A DNA stretch of 64,000 nucleotides from JBBECE01 sp964574935 (GCA_964574935.1 CAZNOZ010000006.1:1-64000), one strand, 5' to 3'. Counted from the stretch's first letter, positions 41,920 through 49,372 are shown. The notes: generated from the sequence alone by a model not told the origin. Translations and numbers: made by a program.

Positions 41920-43058
41920 CGCGCCAGCTCCGCCGGTGCCGCCGCCGCCGTCCGCCGGGCCGGGCGCTGCAGAAAGCGGAACCGGAAATAGTTCAGGAGC
42001 GCCAGGCCCGTATAGGTCACCGGCACATAGGTGAAGCCGCGCCGGATGAAGAACAGCGCCACGGCGACCGCGGTCGTCGCCGAAATCAGCCCCCGCCCCA
42101 TGCGCGAGGTGAAGGCCGAGGGCACGATATGGCGGTAGATCAGCTGCTTTGATCGGGAATAGTCCAGCGCCCGGGCGGCGAATGCGCGCTTGGAGGTCGC
42201 GTAGTCCTTCAGCCCCCGCATCCCGAAATCGCCGTGCAGCTCGATTTCCGAGCCCAGCCCCCAGACTTCCGGCGGCACCAGCCGCTCGCGGCCCATCGCG
42301 GTGAACCGATCGATGAGATCGCAGAAAGTGACGTAGTTGGCGTTCCAGCAGTCGCCGGTCTTCAGCCCGTGGGCGAGCACCAGCACGTCGGCCCGGGCCA
42401 GCTTGCCTTTCATCCGCTCGTAGTCGCCGGCGGCGTAGTCGACGCCGAACTTGGCGGTCTCGACGGTGGCGCCGGATTTTTCGAGCCGCTCGACCAGCGC
42501 CGAGCCGAAGGCGCCGGAGGCGCCGGTCACCAGAAACCGCCTTCCGGCGATCTGGCAGGCGGTGCCCATCACGAGGTCGAATGCTGACAGGAAGGAGGCG
42601 TAGAACTGGTTGGGATGGACGTGGTGGAGGGCGTGATAGGAGGGCGTCACGAGCCAGAACCCTTGCGTGCCGCTCAACCTGTCCATGGCCATGTGGTTGT
42701 AGTCGCGCCCCTCCTCGAAAATCCGCGCCACGAAGAACACCGTGTGCGCCCCTGCCACGATCGCCACCGCTACCCAGCTGAAGACGATCCCGAACACCAG
42801 AGTGCCGGCCATCGAGGTCAGGTACTCGGGCACCAGGTGCGCCCAGAGATTGGCCCGCACCAGTTCGGGATGCACGTCCATGTTGGGGTCGAGGAACCGG
42901 TGATGGACGTCGTGCCAGCGCGCGAAGGTGCGCAGGAGGCCAAACCGCGAGTCCTGCCAGCGGTGCAGCAAGTAGTGGACGATGTCGAACAGGAAGGTCG
43001 AAGCCGCGAAGACGACCGCCGCTTGCGCCGCCAGCCAGCCGATTTCCGAGATGCTCAT
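41916..43058 (-). CDS. Fatty acid hydroxylase/sterol desaturase fused to a short-chain dehydrogenase
   Basis: A 380-residue two-part protein. The N-terminal 165 residues form a membrane-bound di-iron hydroxylase: histidine boxes H28xxxH32, H49xxHH53 and H142xxHH146 among hydrophobic helices at about 10-32 and 82-112. The second part is an SDR with TGASGAFG (178-185) and YxxxK at Tyr286/Lys290, ending in a short hydrophobic stretch. Bifunctional sterol desaturase/SDR proteins of this kind are known in cyanobacteria and other bacteria; substrate unknown, perhaps a lipid or carotenoid. Start ATG 43058 has AGAGG upstream; 43091 is an alternative. Confidence 0.82.
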   Translation of the reverse strand: MSISEIGWLAAQAAVVFAASTFLFDIVHYLLHRWQDSRFGLLRTFARWHDVHHRFLDPNMDVHPELVRANLWAHLVPEYLTSMAGTLVFGIVFSWVAVAIVAGAHTVFFVARIFEEGRDYNHMAMDRLSGTQGFWLVTPSYHALHHVHPNQFYASFLSAFDLVMGTACQIAGRRFLVTGASGAFGSALVERLEKSGATVETAKFGVDYAAGDYERMKGKLARADVLVLAHGLKTGDCWNANYVTFCDLIDRFTAMGRERLVPPEVWGLGSEIELHGDFGMRGLKDYATSKRAFAARALDYSRSKQLIYRHIVPSAFTSRMGRGLISATTAVAVALFFIRRGFTYVPVTYTGLALLNYFRFRFLQRPARRTAAAAPAELAR

Positions 43059-43127
43059 CAGCGCCTCTTGAGCTCCGTCGACTGGTGCCACGGCGCCCCG
43101 GGGCTGTCAATCGGGGCGAAGCGGGGC

Positions 43128-44309
43128 CTAGTCGCCTTCCTCCACCTCCCGGAACGGCGCGTAGCGCGCCAGTATCGCCTGGTCCCGGTCCACCTCGGCG
43201 CGCTCGAAGTCGAGATGCTCGGCGACGGCGCTTCTGAGGCCCTCATGGGCGATCCAGTGCGCCGAATAGGTGGTGCAGGGCAGATATCCCCGCGCCAGCT
43301 TGTGTTCGCCCTGCGCCCCCGCCTCGACGCGGCTCAGCCCGCGTTCGATCGCGAAGTCGATCGCCTGATAGTAGCACAGCTCGAAATGCAGGAACGGAAA
43401 GTGCCCGCTGGCGCCCCAGTAACGGCCGTAGAGGGCGTCGTCGCCGATCAGGTTGAGCGCTCCCGCCACGTAGCGGTCGTCCTGGCGCGCCAGCACCAGC
43501 AGCACCCGGTCGGGCATCGTCGCCCCGAGCCTCGAGAAGAACTCCCGATTGAGATACGGCCGGCCCCATTTGCGCGCGCCGGTGTCCATGTAAAACCCGT
43601 ACATCGCGTCCCAGTGCCGCTCGGTGATCGCCTCGCCGGTGACCTGCTCGATGTCGAGCCCGTCCGCCACCGCGCCGCGCCGCTCGCGCCGTATCGCCTT
43701 GCGCTTGCGCGCGGTCAGCGAGCCCAGGAAGTCCGCGAAGCTCGCATAGCCGGCGTTTTCCCAGTGGAATTGCCGGTCGAGCCGCGGCAGCCAGCCGGCC
43801 TCGGCCATCATCGCCTGCTCGGCTTCGGGCAGAAACGTGGCGTGGGCCGAGGAGGCGCCGCGCTCCAGCGCCAGGCGTTCGGCGGCTTCCGTCAGCGCCC
43901 GCTTCACCGCCTCGTCCCGGTGGTCGCGGGCCAACAGCTTGGGCGCCGGCACCGGGGTGAAGGGCACCGAGATCTGGAGTTTGGGGTAGTAGCGGCCGCC
44001 GGCGCGCTCGAAGGCGTCGGCCCAGCCCCAGTCGAAGACATATTCGCCCCGCGAATGCGATTTCAGATAGGCCGGCATCAGCCCCGCCACCTGACCGGTG
44101 GTTTCCCTGAGGACGATATGCTGCGGCGCCCAGCCGGTCCGCGCGGTGGCGCTGCCGGAGGCCTCGAGTGCCACGAAAAAATCGTGTTCTAGGAACGGGT
44201 TGGCCGGACGTTCTGCGCCGCTTCCTGACGCGCACCGGTTCCAGTCGGCGGCGTCGATCTCGGCCGCGGACGGGTAGACGGTGGCGATCAGCTGGCGTTC
44301 GGCGTCCAT
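43128..44309 (-). CDS. FemAB-like N-acyltransferase (DUF482/COG3146)
   Basis: A 393-residue protein of the FemAB-like GNAT-fold family described as predicted peptidoglycan-related N-acyltransferases. Recognisable blocks are NPFLEHDFFVALE (about residues 37-49), the KSHSRGEYVFDWGWADA loop, FLPEAEQAMM, the basic TARKRKAIRRERR stretch, and the C-terminal GAQGEHKLARGYLP block. No signal peptide. The reaction in cells is not established. The start follows the glycerophosphodiesterase stop with no gap. HIT, this gene, the diesterase and RidA form a familiar group in this order. Confidence 0.82.
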   Translation of the reverse strand: MDAERQLIATVYPSAAEIDAADWNRCASGSGAERPANPFLEHDFFVALEASGSATARTGWAPQHIVLRETTGQVAGLMPAYLKSHSRGEYVFDWGWADAFERAGGRYYPKLQISVPFTPVPAPKLLARDHRDEAVKRALTEAAERLALERGASSAHATFLPEAEQAMMAEAGWLPRLDRQFHWENAGYASFADFLGSLTARKRKAIRRERRGAVADGLDIEQVTGEAITERHWDAMYGFYMDTGARKWGRPYLNREFFSRLGATMPDRVLLVLARQDDRYVAGALNLIGDDALYGRYWGASGHFPFLHFELCYYQAIDFAIERGLSRVEAGAQGEHKLARGYLPCTTYSAHWIAHEGLRSAVAEHLDFERAEVDRDQAILARYAPFREVEEGD

Positions 44310-45074
44310 TCAGCCTCCGGCCGTCTCCGGCAGGTAGCCCTCGAAGACAATCTGGTCGGCATTTTCCAGCGCCTTTGCGGCGTCGGCGTGGCTGCGCACG
44401 GTCCAGGCCATCACTTTCTTGCCCACCCGTCTGAGCAGCGCGATGGCGGGCAGTTCCAGTGCATGGCGCTCGCAGGAGACGAAATCGAACTGGTTGCCCG
44501 GCGCGTGCACGAGTTGCCTGAGCGCCATCCGGCGGGCCAGGCTGAGGGTGTCGTCGGCGGTCGCGCTGGTGTTGCCGGCATCGACGATCACGCCGACGGG
44601 GCCCTCGAACCCGGCCTTCTTGACCCCGGTGACGAGCCGCGGCTCGAAGGACTTGAAGGCGAGGGGGCCCTTGTAGCCCCTGGCGGCTTTGACCGCCGCC
44701 TTCGCCAGCGCCAGCATGCCGCGGTCCTGCGGCTTGAGCTCGACGATCAGCGGCACCTTTGCGTCGACAAGCGCCAGCAGATCCGAAAAGCGCATCGGGG
44801 TCTCGGCGGTGCCCTTGAGCGGGGTTGTCTCCAGCGTTTCGGCGTCGATGCCCGCGACCGGTCCGCTCAGCTTGGTCAGCCGGCCCAGATCGGCGTCGTG
44901 AAAGACCATGGGGACCTTGTCGCGCGTCAGCTGCAGGTCGCACTCGATGGCAAACCCCGCCTCGATGGCGGCCCGGAAGGCCGAGCGGGTGTTCTCGACG
45001 ATCCCGCGCGCCCCGTCATGCAGGCCGCGATGGGCGATGGGAACCGCGAAGATGGCGCTTACGGTTTCGCTCAC
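44310..45074 (-). CDS. Glycerophosphodiester phosphodiesterase
   Basis: GDPD (254 residues) hydrolyses glycerophosphodiesters to glycerol 3-phosphate and an alcohol. The TIM-barrel motifs are AHRGLHDG at residues 14-21, ENTRSAF at 28-34, ECDLQLTRDKVPMVFHD with catalytic His and Asp, and VELKPQ near 110. No signal peptide, so a cytosolic UgpQ-like enzyme. The start is GTG 45074, overlapping the RidA stop (GTGA). Confidence 0.92.
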   Translation of the reverse strand: MSETVSAIFAVPIAHRGLHDGARGIVENTRSAFRAAIEAGFAIECDLQLTRDKVPMVFHDADLGRLTKLSGPVAGIDAETLETTPLKGTAETPMRFSDLLALVDAKVPLIVELKPQDRGMLALAKAAVKAARGYKGPLAFKSFEPRLVTGVKKAGFEGPVGVIVDAGNTSATADDTLSLARRMALRQLVHAPGNQFDFVSCERHALELPAIALLRRVGKKVMAWTVRSHADAAKALENADQIVFEGYLPETAGG

Positions 45075-45535
45075 GCGCCCAGTTCCACCACCGCCTCGAT
45101 TTCGACCGCCGCCCCCAGGGGCAGCGAGGCGACGCCGAAGGCGGCGCGGGCGTGCCGGCCCGCCTCGCCGAAGATCTCGACGAAGAGGTCCGAGGCCCCG
45201 TTGGCGACCAGGTGATGCTGGACGAAGTCCGGCGTGGCGTTGACGAGCACCATCAGCCGCACGACGCCCGCCACCCGCTCAAGCTGAACCCCGGCCCCGG
45301 CCTTGATCTGCGCCAGGATGGCGACGGCGGCGGCCCGGGCCGCCCGCTGCCCCGCCTCGACGTCGAGGTCGGCGCCCAGTTTGCCGGTGATGACGCCGCC
45401 GGCGTCCGCCGAAATCTGTCCGGAAACGAACAGCAGGTTGCCGGCGCGCCTGAGGGGCACGTAGTTGGCCGCCGGCGCCGGCGGCGCGTCGAGCGCGATG
45501 CCGAGCGCGGCCAGGCGGTCGTCGATTTTACCCAT
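45071..45535 (-). CDS. RidA/YjgF family protein
   Basis: A 154-residue RidA-like protein, a family that includes enamine/imine deaminases that protect PLP enzymes. The opening RLAALGIALDAPPAP and NLLFVSGQI are typical of the larger YjgF subgroup, as is the C-terminal RAAFGVASLPLGAAVEIEAVVEL. The arginine near residue 130 (GRHARAAFG) may correspond to the substrate-binding Arg of RidA, but this subgroup often differs, so activity is uncertain. Its start lies inside a 26-codon remnant of what appears to be dinB. Confidence 0.9.
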   Translation of the reverse strand: MGKIDDRLAALGIALDAPPAPAANYVPLRRAGNLLFVSGQISADAGGVITGKLGADLDVEAGQRAARAAAVAILAQIKAGAGVQLERVAGVVRLMVLVNATPDFVQHHLVANGASDLFVEIFGEAGRHARAAFGVASLPLGAAVEIEAVVELGA

Positions 45536-45605
45536 GGTTGCGTCTCCGCCCGGCGGCTTCGCCCGCGGTCAGGCAATCCCGGCACAGATACGGGACCTCC
45601 GCCAC
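45528..45605 (-). pseudogene. Probable remnant of the 5' end of dinB (DNA polymerase IV)
   Basis: Four bases after the DUF3572 stop, GTG 45605 opens a 25-codon frame that contains PYLCRDCLTAGEAAGRRR and ends at TAA. The CRDCL...RR pattern matches my recollection of the zinc-finger-like N-terminus carried by DNA polymerase IV of Hyphomicrobiales, whose gene normally follows DUF3572. The remaining 400 or so residues are absent and RidA starts within the fragment. Short length makes chance resemblance possible. Confidence 0.45.
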
Positions 45606-45607
45606 CG

Positions 45608-45886
45608 TCAGCCGTCCGGATTGGCGCGATACCAGGCCCGCATCACCGCCTCGGCGTCGAGCGAGGCGTTGGCGCAGGCGGCCCTGAGCGCCGCTTCGTG
45701 ATGCACGAAATAGTCGAGCAGTCCCCGGCGCAACGCCGGCGTGCCGAGCTGGGCCCGCAGCCCCCCGGGGTCGAGCCCGGTGGCGGCGAGAAAGGCGGCG
45801 AGCTCGGCGGGGTCGCTGGCGAGGTAATCCAGGCACGCCGCGGCGAACGCGGAAAGCGCGTCGCGAGGGGTTTGAAAGGAGTTCAT
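45608..45886 (-). CDS. DUF3572 family protein
   Basis: A 92-residue protein of the DUF3572 family, found in alphaproteobacteria beside divK; function unknown. The family layout is seen: a first helix (DALSAFAAACLDYLASDP), the LAAFLAATGLDPGGLRAQLG centre and a closing VLDYF-like helix here read as RRGLLDYFVHHEAAL. It runs divergently from divK with 93 bases between. Confidence 0.78.
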   Translation of the reverse strand: MNSFQTPRDALSAFAAACLDYLASDPAELAAFLAATGLDPGGLRAQLGTPALRRGLLDYFVHHEAALRAACANASLDAEAVMRAWYRANPDG

Positions 45887-45979
45887 TGCTTGGTCATTAC
45901 GTGTTTTGTAAGGTTTTGATGTTAGCCGAGAATCGGGGTTTTTCGAAGCCTCGACTCAAGAAGGATCGTCGTCGGGCAC

Positions 45980-46354
45980 ATGCCGAAAACCGTTCTGATC
46001 GTGGAGGACAACGAGCTCAACATGAAGCTCTTCCACGATCTGCTTGAATCGCGCGGCTATCAGACCATTCAGACGCGCAACGGGATGGAGGCCCTGGAAC
46101 TCGCCCGCGCCCATCATCCGGACCTCATTCTCATGGACATCCAGCTCCCCGAGGTCTCGGGGCTGGTGGTCACCAAGTGGTTGAAGGAAGACGAGGAACT
46201 TGCCCCGATCCCCGTGATCGCGGTGACCGCCTTCGCCATGAAAGGCGACGAGGAGCGCATCCTGCAGGGCGGTTGCGAGGGATATATCTCCAAGCCGATC
46301 TCGGTGCCGCATTTCCTGGAAACCATTCACAGCTATATCGGCGCCGCCGAGTGA
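45980..46354 (+). CDS. divK: Single-domain response regulator DivK
   Basis: DivK (124 residues) is a receiver-only regulator; phosphorylated by the kinases DivJ and PleC in Caulobacter, it acts through DivL to lower CtrA activity and links cell cycle to polarity. The acidic pocket is Glu9, Asp10 and phospho-acceptor Asp53 (LMDIQLP); Thr in AVTAFAMKGDEE and Lys in GYISKP complete the site. It has no output domain. pleD follows after 58 bases, the usual order. Confidence 0.97.
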   Translation: MPKTVLIVEDNELNMKLFHDLLESRGYQTIQTRNGMEALELARAHHPDLILMDIQLPEVSGLVVTKWLKEDEELAPIPVIAVTAFAMKGDEERILQGGCEGYISKPISVPHFLETIHSYIGAAE

Positions 46355-46412
46355 GCGGCCGATCGGCAGCGGGGCGAACGCCTCCGCGCCAGCGAGCAGG
46401 AACGAGCCGCCC

Positions 46413-47783
46413 ATGACAGCCCGTGTGCTGGTCGTCGACGACAGTCCCACCAACGTCAAGCTGCTCGAAGCCCGCCTGACGGCCGAGTATTTCGACGTCG
46501 TGGGCGTCAACTCCGGCGCTGAGGGGATCGAGGTGTGCCGCGCCGGGGACGCCGACATCGTGCTGCTCGATGTCATGATGCCCGAGATGGACGGGTTCGA
46601 GGTCTGCCGGCGGCTCAAGGCCGACCCCTTCACCCGCGACATTCCGGTGGTGATGGTGACCGCCCTCGACCAGCCTTCGGACCGGGTCAAGGGTCTGGAG
46701 GCCGGCGCCGACGATTTCCTGACCAAGCCGGTCGACGACGTGGCGCTGCTGGCGCGGGTCAAATCCCTGGTGCGCCTCAAGGTGCTCACCGACGAGCTGC
46801 GCTCGCGGGCGGTGACCGGAAAGACGATCGCCATCGAGGACGCGGTCGGCATGACCGGCTCGATCAATGGCGAGGGTGGCAAGATCCTGCTGGTCGACGA
46901 CGATCCGCGCTCCGCCAGGCGGATCTCCGAGAGCGTCGAGCCCTCGCACAAGGTCACGGTGGTGCCCGACCCCGCGGACGCGGTTCTCAGGGTCGTCGAG
47001 GACGAATATGAACTGGGCATCGTCTCGATGGCGCTGAAGGCCCACGATCCGCTGCGCATCTGCTCGCAGCTGAGGACCCTCGAACAGTCCCGGCTGATGC
47101 CGATCATCCTGTTGGCCGAGGAGCACGACAAGCCGAAGGTCGTGCACGGGCTGGAGCTGGGGGTGAACGACTTCATCCAGCGGCCGGTCGAGCGCAACGA
47201 GCTGGCGGCGCGGGTGCGCACCCAGATCAAGCGTTACCGCTACTCGCTGGAATTGCGCGAGAACCTCTCCAACACCGTCGCCATGGCCGTCGTCGACGGA
47301 CTGACGGGGCTCTACAACCGCCGCTATTTCGACCGTCACCTGGCGCTGATGCTGGAGCGCTCGCGCGAACAGGAGCGCGACCTGAGCGTCCTGATGATGG
47401 ATATCGACCATTTCAAGCAGGTCAACGACAGCTGGGGCCACGACGCTGGCGACACGGTGCTGAAGGAATTCGCCCGCCGCCTGCAGCGCTCGATCCGAGG
47501 CGTCGATCTGGCCTGCCGCTACGGCGGCGAGGAATTCGTGGTTCTGATGCCGGACACCGATCTCGAGAACGCCAGCGCGGTCGCCGAGCGGGTGCGGCAC
47601 GCGACCGCCAGCGAGCCGTTCGAGGCGGGCGCCGATCGCCCCCTGGAGATCACCGTGAGCGTCGGCCTGGCGCTGAAGGAAGGCGAGACCGAAACGCCCG
47701 CGAGCCTGCTCAAGCGCGCCGACCGCTCGCTCTACCGGGCGAAGCGCGAGGGGCGCAACCGGGTGGTGTATGAGGCCGCCTGA
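46413..47783 (+). CDS. pleD: Diguanylate cyclase response regulator PleD
   Basis: PleD (456 residues) makes cyclic di-GMP, which drives the motile-to-sessile switch in relatives. The first receiver domain has the phosphorylation site Asp53 in LLDVMMP; the second (about 155-275) is an adaptor without the acceptor Asp (VSMALKAHDPL). The GGDEF domain has the active GGEEF at 371-375 and an intact inhibitory site RxxD (Arg362, Asp365), so product feedback is expected. Length is within three residues of Caulobacter PleD. Confidence 0.97.
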   Translation: MTARVLVVDDSPTNVKLLEARLTAEYFDVVGVNSGAEGIEVCRAGDADIVLLDVMMPEMDGFEVCRRLKADPFTRDIPVVMVTALDQPSDRVKGLEAGADDFLTKPVDDVALLARVKSLVRLKVLTDELRSRAVTGKTIAIEDAVGMTGSINGEGGKILLVDDDPRSARRISESVEPSHKVTVVPDPADAVLRVVEDEYELGIVSMALKAHDPLRICSQLRTLEQSRLMPIILLAEEHDKPKVVHGLELGVNDFIQRPVERNELAARVRTQIKRYRYSLELRENLSNTVAMAVVDGLTGLYNRRYFDRHLALMLERSREQERDLSVLMMDIDHFKQVNDSWGHDAGDTVLKEFARRLQRSIRGVDLACRYGGEEFVVLMPDTDLENASAVAERVRHATASEPFEAGADRPLEITVSVGLALKEGETETPASLLKRADRSLYRAKREGRNRVVYEAA

Positions 47784-47809
47784 AGGCGCCGGCATCACCC
47801 GGCGAAAAG

Positions 47810-47830
47810 GGCCCGAAACGGGCCGATTTT
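47810..47830 (+). terminator. Short hairpin terminator after pleD
   Basis: GGCCCG (47810-47815) and CGGGCC (47819-47824) form a 6-bp stem with a 3-base loop, followed by GA and TTTT (47827-47830). It lies 26 bases after the pleD stop and separates pleD from the RNA gene downstream. Confidence 0.5.
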
Positions 47831-47898
47831 AACCGATCCGGTTAGGGTTAAGCCTTTTAGTTACCACGGGAATTTCGCGTTTCCCGTGCATTTTGGGT

Positions 47899-47927
47899 TT
47901 GGCGTGACCCTCTCGCATCAATATCCT
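47899..47927 (+). promoter_or_regulatory. Candidate promoter of the structured RNA
   Basis: TTGGCG (47899-47904) and TATCCT (47922-47927) are separated by 17 bases. A start near 47934 would give a transcript of about 178 bases up to the terminator at 48111. It fits a housekeeping promoter only moderately. Confidence 0.4.
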
Positions 47928-47933
47928 CGGGGC

Positions 47934-48111
47934 CGAGTTTGGGATCGCGTTTTGCGACGCGGCAAGTCCCCTACGGTAAACCTCAGGTCCGCCGCAACTC
48001 CTGGGTCCGTAGGGAGGCTGGTTCGGCTCCGGAAAGAGTGGCCTCTTCGACTACCGGGCCGGACCAGCCACTTTCGACACCAAGGGCCCCGCCGCCGTGC
48101 GGGGCCTTTTT
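47934..48111 (+). ncRNA. Structured RNA with three-way junction and intrinsic terminator, class unknown
   Basis: A short helix P1 (CGGcAAGT at 47960-47967 with ACTTTCG at 48070-48076) closes two long hairpins. P2 pairs CCCTACGG (47969-47976) with CCGTAGGG (48007-48014) and continues with ACCtCAGG/CCTGGGT; P3 pairs GGCTGGTTCGGC (48016-48027) with the complementary 48058-48069 segment and holds an inner AAGAG/CTCTT hairpin. Only one base separates P1 from P2 and P2 from P3. An 8-bp stem (48085-48092 with 48099-48106) and TTTTT follow. The fold does not match 4.5S, tmRNA, RNase P or a riboswitch that I know. It may be a stand-alone RNA or the leader of the methyltransferase gene. Confidence 0.6.
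48085..48111 (+). terminator. Intrinsic terminator closing the structured RNA
   Basis: GGCCCCGC (48085-48092) pairs perfectly with GCGGGGCC (48099-48106) around a 6-base loop, then TTTTT (48107-48111). It is the clearest intrinsic terminator in the window and lies 82 bases before the methyltransferase start. Confidence 0.85.
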
Positions 48112-48193
48112 CGTGACGACCGTCCGCTTCGCAACCGGCCGTGCAGCCGCTACACTCCAGGCGTGCTGCCGTGGGGGGCGCCGGGAGGGGCCG

Positions 48194-48979
48194 ATGGCCG
48201 AGATGCAAATCCGCTTCGACGACGGGGCTCGCTACGAACGCGCGATGGGCGCCTGGAGCCGTCTGGTGGGCCACCGGTTCCTCGACTGGCTGGCGGCCAC
48301 CGCGGGCCTCAAATGGGCCGATATCGGCTGCGGCAATGGGGTCTTCAGCGAACTGATCGTCGAGCGGTGCGCGCCGGCCGAGGTGGTCGGCGTCGACCCC
48401 TCGGAGGGCCAGCTCGCCTTTGCCCGCGCGCGGCCCTCGGCGGGGGTGCCGGAATTCCTGCAGGGCGACGCCATGGCGCTGCCCTTCGACGCCGACCGGT
48501 TCGACATGGCCACCATGGCGCTGGTGATCTTCTTCGTGCCCGATCCGGCCGGGGCCGTCGCCGAAATGGCGCGGGTCGTCGGCCCCGGCGGCACGGTCGC
48601 CGCCTATGCGTGGGACGTCTTCGAGGCCGACTGGCCCCTGGGTCCGTTCCACGCCGAGCTGCGGGAGTTGGGCGTCACCACACCGCGGCCACCAAGCGCC
48701 GAAGCGGGCCGCATGGAGGATTTGGCGGGGCTTTGGGCGGACGCCGGCCTCGAAGGCGTCGAAGCGACGGAAGTATCGGTCAAACGGACCTTCGCCGATT
48801 TCGATGATTTGTGGTCGGCAATGACGGGCTCGACCATCGGCCGGTTGGTCGCCGAAATGGATGCCGGCAGCGTCGAAGACCTCAAACGCCGGGTGCAGGC
48901 GCGTCTGCCGGCCGCCGCCGACGGCCGCATCACCTACGGCGCCCGTGCCAACGCCATCCGGGGCACGGTGCCGGGATAA
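48194..48979 (+). CDS. Class I SAM-dependent methyltransferase (type 11)
   Basis: A 261-residue methyltransferase of the ubiE/type-11 kind. Motif I is WADIGCGNGVFSE (about residues 37-49), an acidic residue at the end of strand 2 follows in VVGVDPSEGQLAFARA, QGDAMALPFDADRFDMATM covers motifs II/III, and the rest is a variable C-terminal region. Substrate unknown. A strong GGGAGGGG site precedes ATG 48194; the frame is open upstream only through the RNA. It lies between pleD and rpmG, which are usually adjacent, so it looks like an insertion there. Confidence 0.85.
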   Translation: MAEMQIRFDDGARYERAMGAWSRLVGHRFLDWLAATAGLKWADIGCGNGVFSELIVERCAPAEVVGVDPSEGQLAFARARPSAGVPEFLQGDAMALPFDADRFDMATMALVIFFVPDPAGAVAEMARVVGPGGTVAAYAWDVFEADWPLGPFHAELRELGVTTPRPPSAEAGRMEDLAGLWADAGLEGVEATEVSVKRTFADFDDLWSAMTGSTIGRLVAEMDAGSVEDLKRRVQARLPAAADGRITYGARANAIRGTVPG

Positions 48980-49085
48980 GGGGGCAGCGGCCGGAGGCGG
49001 CGGGTGAAAGCGCCACCCATCTCCTCATTGTCGGGCTTTGCCCGGCTATCCTGAGCGAGGCAAACCCGGCCGCGCCCCAAAAAAG

Positions 49086-49114
49086 CCAAAGGCCCCGTCC
49101 GTCCGGACGAGGCC
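49086..49114 (-). terminator. Terminator of rpmG (minus strand)
   Basis: On the minus strand GGCCTCGTCC (49114-49105) pairs with GGACGGGGCC (49100-49091, one G-U pair) around a 4-base loop, followed by TTT and, after GGC, a T-run. It lies 31 bases past the rpmG stop. The plus strand of the same hairpin has no T-run. Confidence 0.6.
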
Positions 49115-49144
49115 CCAAAAAAGCGCGGGAAGCGGGCGGGGCCG

Positions 49145-49312
49145 CTACTTGATCTTGGTTTCGGTGAACTCGACGTGCTTGCGGGCGACCGGGTCGTATT
49201 TCTTCATCTTCAGCTTGTCGGTCATCGTCCGCGCGTTCTTCTTGGCAACGTAGAAGAAGCCGGTGTCGGCGCTCGAGACCAGCTTGATCTTGACGGTGTT
49301 GGCCTTGGCCAT
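49145..49312 (-). CDS. rpmG: 50S ribosomal protein L33
   Basis: Ribosomal protein L33 (55 residues), near the E site of the 50S subunit. The sequence begins MAKANTVKIKLVSSADTGFF and carries the family's YVAKKNARTM, MKKYDPVARKHVEF and TETKIK blocks. No CxxC pairs are present, so it is the zinc-free form. Too short for a 60-codon cut-off, but length, GGAG ribosome binding site, terminator and pleD-rpmG-rnr neighbourhood all agree. Confidence 0.97.
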   Translation of the reverse strand: MAKANTVKIKLVSSADTGFFYVAKKNARTMTDKLKMKKYDPVARKHVEFTETKIK

Positions 49313-49372
49313 GGGCGGCTCCTGGGGGGCGGCCGGCGGGCCGGGTGGCCCGCGGGCGGGAAAATCGCGCGC

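Noticed and set aside
45528..45836. A 102-residue minus-strand frame overlapping DUF3572
   Set aside because: Its first 75 codons are an out-of-frame shadow of DUF3572; only the last 25 codons are of interest and are reported as a dinB remnant.
47826..47850. TTAA pairs near TTAACC...GGTTAA as a CtrA binding site
   Set aside because: The spacing between the TTAA elements is 15 bases rather than the 7 of the CtrA consensus, and the site lies downstream of pleD.
47969..48020. Signal recognition particle RNA (4.5S)
   Set aside because: GGTAAACC and CAGGTCCG resemble part of 4.5S RNA, but the conserved GGAAGGAAGCAGC loop is missing and the apical loop is different.
48016..48032. A tRNA-like T arm (GGTTCGGCTCC) suggesting tmRNA
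   Set aside because: The flanking bases do not form a T stem, no CCA end follows, and no proteolysis-tag reading frame was found nearby.
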